From: an uncultured Clostridia bacterium
GTDB taxonomy: Bacteria > Bacillota > Clostridia > TANB77 > CAG-508
Reading direction: 5' to 3'
DNA: 25,057 bases
NCBI GenBank assembly: GCA_934157035.1
Contig: CAKPHG010000010.1
Span: 1-25,057 of the forward strand
Part shown: positions 23,062-25,057 of the stretch, piece by piece
Layout: each line of letters begins with the position of its first letter
Numbering within the stretch: position 1 is the first letter of the stretch
Made by a program: the position numbers and the translations under genes
Notes under the pieces: generated by a model
The model's database searches: none
What the model was told of the DNA's origin: nothing
Seen by the model: only the letters and a program-made list of their open reading frames with translations

Positions 23062-23968
23062 CTTTTAATTGTTCTGGATAAATACCAAATATATTATAAA
23101 TACTAATATAAAGTTTTACTAATTCATTTAATTTAGTATCAACATTTTCTAATCGTGGAAAATCATCATATATTTCATCGTAAATTATATACATTTTGTT
23201 CCAAATCTCCCATAATTTTGTTTCATTAGATATATAGTCACATGTTTTTTTATATAATTCATTCTTTTCATCGTTAAGTGCTTTAACCATCCCACAAGAA
23301 TATGCAGAATATGTTGATAAAAGAGTGGTTTGTTCTTTTGCCAAAGCAAATAATTCATTAATGTTACCATTATAGCGATATTTCTCAATTTCTTTTTTTA
23401 TATCATCTTCTATTTTTTTATATTGTTCTACTAGTGTTTCAACAAAGCAATCAGTATTTCCAAATAAATAATTACATAAATATCTAGAAACAAAATACTC
23501 TTCCCACATATTTAATCCAAAGTCTTTAGTATTTTCAAATAAATTATTTATCTTTTTATAAGATTTTTTTAATTCATCTAATCTATTTCCTATTGTTTCA
23601 AAGTAATATACATGAGATAATTCGTGAAACAAAAGTAAAATACCATATCCTTCTTGTTTTACTATAGATAACAATGTCTCTTTTCTAAAAAAAATTACAT
23701 TTTTAATATTTTCTCCTATTTTAATATGCAATGTTTTAGCAGATGCCGAACCATATTGAGAGTCTGTATATTCAACTGGTAAATTATTATTTTTTTGAAA
23801 ATCCGTAATTTCTTCATCCCAATTATCTGTAAAAATTATTTTATATAAAGTTTCTATTTTATTTTCTTCAATAAATCTTTTAAGTAAATTATGTATGATT
23901 ATGTCTATATTTTTTTTGATTTCATCCTCTAAATCTTTTATATTTACTTCAACAGTATAATCGCTCAT
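23030..23968 (-). CDS. Putative zinc metalloprotease (HExxH) carried by the element, 312 aa
   Basis: A soluble protein with the zinc-peptidase motif HELSH in ILLLFHELSHVYYFETIG (about residues 113-130). A downstream NMWEEYFVSRYLCNYLFG (about 153-170) could supply the third zinc ligand, Glu, in the way ImmA/IrrE-type proteases do. The family is not recognised; ImmA/IrrE-like is a guess from the motif and from the mobile-element context. No signal peptide or membrane segment is seen, so it should act in the cytoplasm, perhaps cleaving a repressor or a host factor to control the element (inference). The start chosen is ATG at 23968, with GAGGAG just upstream; an ATG at 23980 overlaps that site. 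Its 3' end precedes the recombinase ribosome binding site. Confidence 0.72.
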   Translation of the reverse strand: MSDYTVEVNIKDLEDEIKKNIDIIIHNLLKRFIEENKIETLYKIIFTDNWDEEITDFQKNNNLPVEYTDSQYGSASAKTLHIKIGENIKNVIFFRKETLLSIVKQEGYGILLLFHELSHVYYFETIGNRLDELKKSYKKINNLFENTKDFGLNMWEEYFVSRYLCNYLFGNTDCFVETLVEQYKKIEDDIKKEIEKYRYNGNINELFALAKEQTTLLSTYSAYSCGMVKALNDEKNELYKKTCDYISNETKLWEIWNKMYIIYDEIYDDFPRLENVDTKLNELVKLYISIYNIFGIYPEQLKDGRLYVSVPF

Positions 23969-24053
23969 TTTTCTCCTCATTTCTTGAATTACGAAAGTTG
24001 TTTCTTATAAAAAGCGTTTATTTTTCAACATTTTTATGAAGTTTTGCATTTGC

Positions 24054-24107
24054 TCATTCTTCGCAGTTGATACTTGTACTTGGCAACTTTTCTTTTTTAT
24101 CTTCCAT
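24054..24107 (-). pseudogene. rbgA: Displaced 5' end of rbgA (17 codons)
   Basis: The reverse strand encodes MEDKKEKLPSTSINCEE and stops. Its STSIN and the 19 bases around it are identical to intact rbgA, where W and YPGHMAK follow; here homology ends at the attachment site and a TGA appears two codons later. Upstream bases GTGAGTAATATG closely match the new rbgA start GTGAGTAAAATG. It lies 19 bp after the hydrolase stop codon, where a native rbgA would be expected. Confidence 0.82.
24064..24082. repeat. Distal attachment site (displaced rbgA start)
   Basis: The second copy of the 19-bp direct repeat. Right of it the reading frame continues to the displaced rbgA start; left of it the frame leaves homology after STSIN and stops two codons later. 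Confidence 0.85.
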
Positions 24108-24126
24108 ATTACTCACTTTCCTATCT

Positions 24127-24666
24127 TTATAATACTTTTAGTATTTCTTCAAATTTTGTATAACCACTTTCAGCATTTATATGTCCACCATTTTTTATTA
24201 TATGTTGCTCATTTGAAATAGCATCTGCAAATGATTTTTCAACTTCAAATTTCACATATGGATCATTATCTGAATAGTAGCAAATAATATCGTTACAATA
24301 TTCTTTTATATCTTCAAAATTTTCAATAAACATTGGTTCATTAACTGCATCAAAATCTTTGTCTATCCCTAAATAATTATTAAATCCACAAACAAATATA
24401 AGTTTCTTTACTTTAATTTTATTTGTTATCAAATACTTACATACAAATATTGGTGCTATACTATGTGCAATTATTATAGTGTTTTCATTTATTTTTAATT
24501 CATTTAATACTTTAGACCAATTTTCAAAATTTTGATTACCTACTCCAACTGGCATCTGTGGTATAACAACATCTTTATTATCTTTTTCTAATTCATTTTT
24601 TATCCATGGAAACCAATTTCCGTCTTTTGATCCAAAACTACCATGTATTATTATATAATTATCCAT
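24127..24666 (-). CDS. Alpha/beta hydrolase of the RBBP9/YdeN family, 179 aa
   Basis: A small cytoplasmic alpha/beta hydrolase, probably a serine hydrolase of unknown substrate. The start is YIIIHGSFGSKDGNWFPW with the oxyanion region HGSFG, then VIPQMPVG and NFENWSKVL. The nucleophile is Ser in IIIAHSIAPIF (about residue 71), the acid is Asp in CYYSDNDPYVKF (about 141), and the His is in IIKNGGHINAESG (about 163). Length is usual for the family. The start chosen is ATG at 24666, with GGAG nine bases upstream; the longer frame to 24681 lacks a ribosome binding site. It overlaps the end of the KilA-N gene by eight bases, so the two are translationally coupled. Confidence 0.85.
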   Translation of the reverse strand: MDNYIIIHGSFGSKDGNWFPWIKNELEKDNKDVVIPQMPVGVGNQNFENWSKVLNELKINENTIIIAHSIAPIFVCKYLITNKIKVKKLIFVCGFNNYLGIDKDFDAVNEPMFIENFEDIKEYCNDIICYYSDNDPYVKFEVEKSFADAISNEQHIIKNGGHINAESGYTKFEEILKVL

Positions 24667-25057
24667 TATTATCATCTCCAATTTTATCTCCCAATAATTT
24701 TATTTTTTCGGCATTATTAAGTATATCTAATTGATATTTTGCAATCTTACTTAGAATTTCAAATCTTTCTTCTTTGCTTTTTCCTTCTTTAATTAATTCA
24801 GCATTATGTGATTCTAAATTTGATAATACTGTTAATTCATTTATTGTAGCATAATCTCTTACATTTGAATTTTTAGCCAAATCAGGATTAAGTTCTCTCC
24901 ACTTTTTAGCCGTTGTATTAAATATTATTACATTTAGAATATCTGCTTCTTCTGCATACTTTATCCATTCCCTATTTTTGTAAAAATCATTATCTGGCAA
25001 TATGTAATTTTTAATTGCATCCGTATGTATTAAATAATTGTTTTTCGTTAATATTCT
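24659..25057 (-). CDS. KilA-N-type domain protein, C-terminal part (runs off the window)
   Basis: The frame is open to the right edge, so the gene starts outside the window; visible residues begin RILTKNNYLIHTDAIKNYIL and end GDKIGDDNNG. The pattern YLIHTDAIK, then YAEEADILNVIIFNTTAKKWRELNP, then RDYATINELTVLSNLESHNAEL and EERFEILSKIAKYQL is that of the conserved region after the KilA-N DNA-binding domain in phage- and island-associated proteins (recognised from memory). The DNA-binding part itself is not visible. Its stop overlaps the hydrolase start. The role is unknown; such proteins are common in mobile DNA and defence-rich regions, so the pair may be acquired. Confidence 0.7.
   Translation of the reverse strand, partial: RILTKNNYLIHTDAIKNYILPDNDFYKNREWIKYAEEADILNVIIFNTTAKKWRELNPDLAKNSNVRDYATINELTVLSNLESHNAELIKEGKSKEERFEILSKIAKYQLDILNNAEKIKLLGDKIGDDNNG

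Larger units (their letters stand above)
21760..24082. mobile_element. Compact 2.3-kb integrative element inserted in rbgA
   Basis: The element is bounded by a 19-bp direct repeat and contains just two genes, both on the minus strand: an HExxH metalloprotease-like gene and a serine recombinase. The distal repeat copy lies within a truncated rbgA 5' fragment; the proximal copy is fused to the rest of rbgA. This pattern is what remains after site-specific integration into the gene. No terminal inverted repeats, transposase or plasmid functions are visible. The extent is inferred from the repeat; the empty site was not observed. Confidence 0.8.

Noticed and set aside
24064..24082. Chance similarity as explanation for the 19-bp repeat
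   Set aside because: Both copies are in the same coding frame of the same gene, and the resemblance continues to the start region; chance is very unlikely.
2240..24107. Transposase or insertion sequence elsewhere in the window
   Set aside because: Apart from the rbgA element and the KilA-N-type gene, no transposase motifs or terminal inverted repeats were found.

Overview
The window is AT-rich DNA from a spore-forming or spore-ancestry member of the Firmicutes, most likely an uncultured Clostridia. The reasons are strong AGGAGG-type ribosome binding sites, spoVG and spoIVB, a spoVG/murC neighbourhood like that of clostridia, no outer-membrane genes, and sigma-A and sigma-H promoters that can be read directly. 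Most genes lie on the minus strand.

Layout. (1) 1-2240: the 5' end of spoVG, with an excellent sigma-H promoter, diverges from murC (sigma-A promoter, own terminator). A small unrecognised gene with less AT-rich codon use follows, and a 17-bp bidirectional terminator separates it from the convergent spoIVB (2240-3484). (2) 3573-17605: a Gram-positive Tad/type IV-like pilus locus, transcribed right to left: CpaB-like SAF protein, two ParA/CpaE-like proteins with degraded P-loops, CpaF-like secretion ATPase, a TadB-TadC fusion platform protein, then small membrane-anchored pilin-like proteins, four of which start MENA(S/T), and finally a 1205-residue surface protein with three Ig-like modules and a Cys/His-rich tail. 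The ATPase is broken by one extra base inside its Walker A motif. A GC-richer 28-bp direct repeat pair lies between the ATPase and platform genes. No prepilin peptidase is visible. (3) 17700-20886: a small membrane protein, truA, cdaA (c-di-AMP synthase), a 39-residue membrane protein missed by ordinary ORF cut-offs, tRNA-Glu(CTC) with its own promoter, and mrnC. (4) 20886-25057: rbgA (ylqF), a ribosome-assembly GTPase, whose 5' end has been replaced by a 2.3-kb integrated element.

The main discovery candidate is that element. A 19-bp direct repeat (21760-21778 and 24064-24082) brackets a serine recombinase gene and an HExxH metalloprotease-like gene. The distal repeat copy lies in a stranded 17-codon rbgA 5' fragment (24054-24107) that keeps a start codon. 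The proximal copy is fused in frame to the intact rbgA body, which now uses an element-supplied ribosome binding site, start codon and first codons that imitate the displaced ones. rbgA now begins 10 nt after the recombinase stop codon. This is a very small integrative element that inserts into an important housekeeping gene and rebuilds its start.

Beyond it lie an RBBP9/YdeN-like alpha/beta hydrolase and the C-terminal part of a KilA-N-type protein that runs off the window. They may be native or part of an earlier insertion at the same site. No stretch longer than 300 bases lacks a gene.
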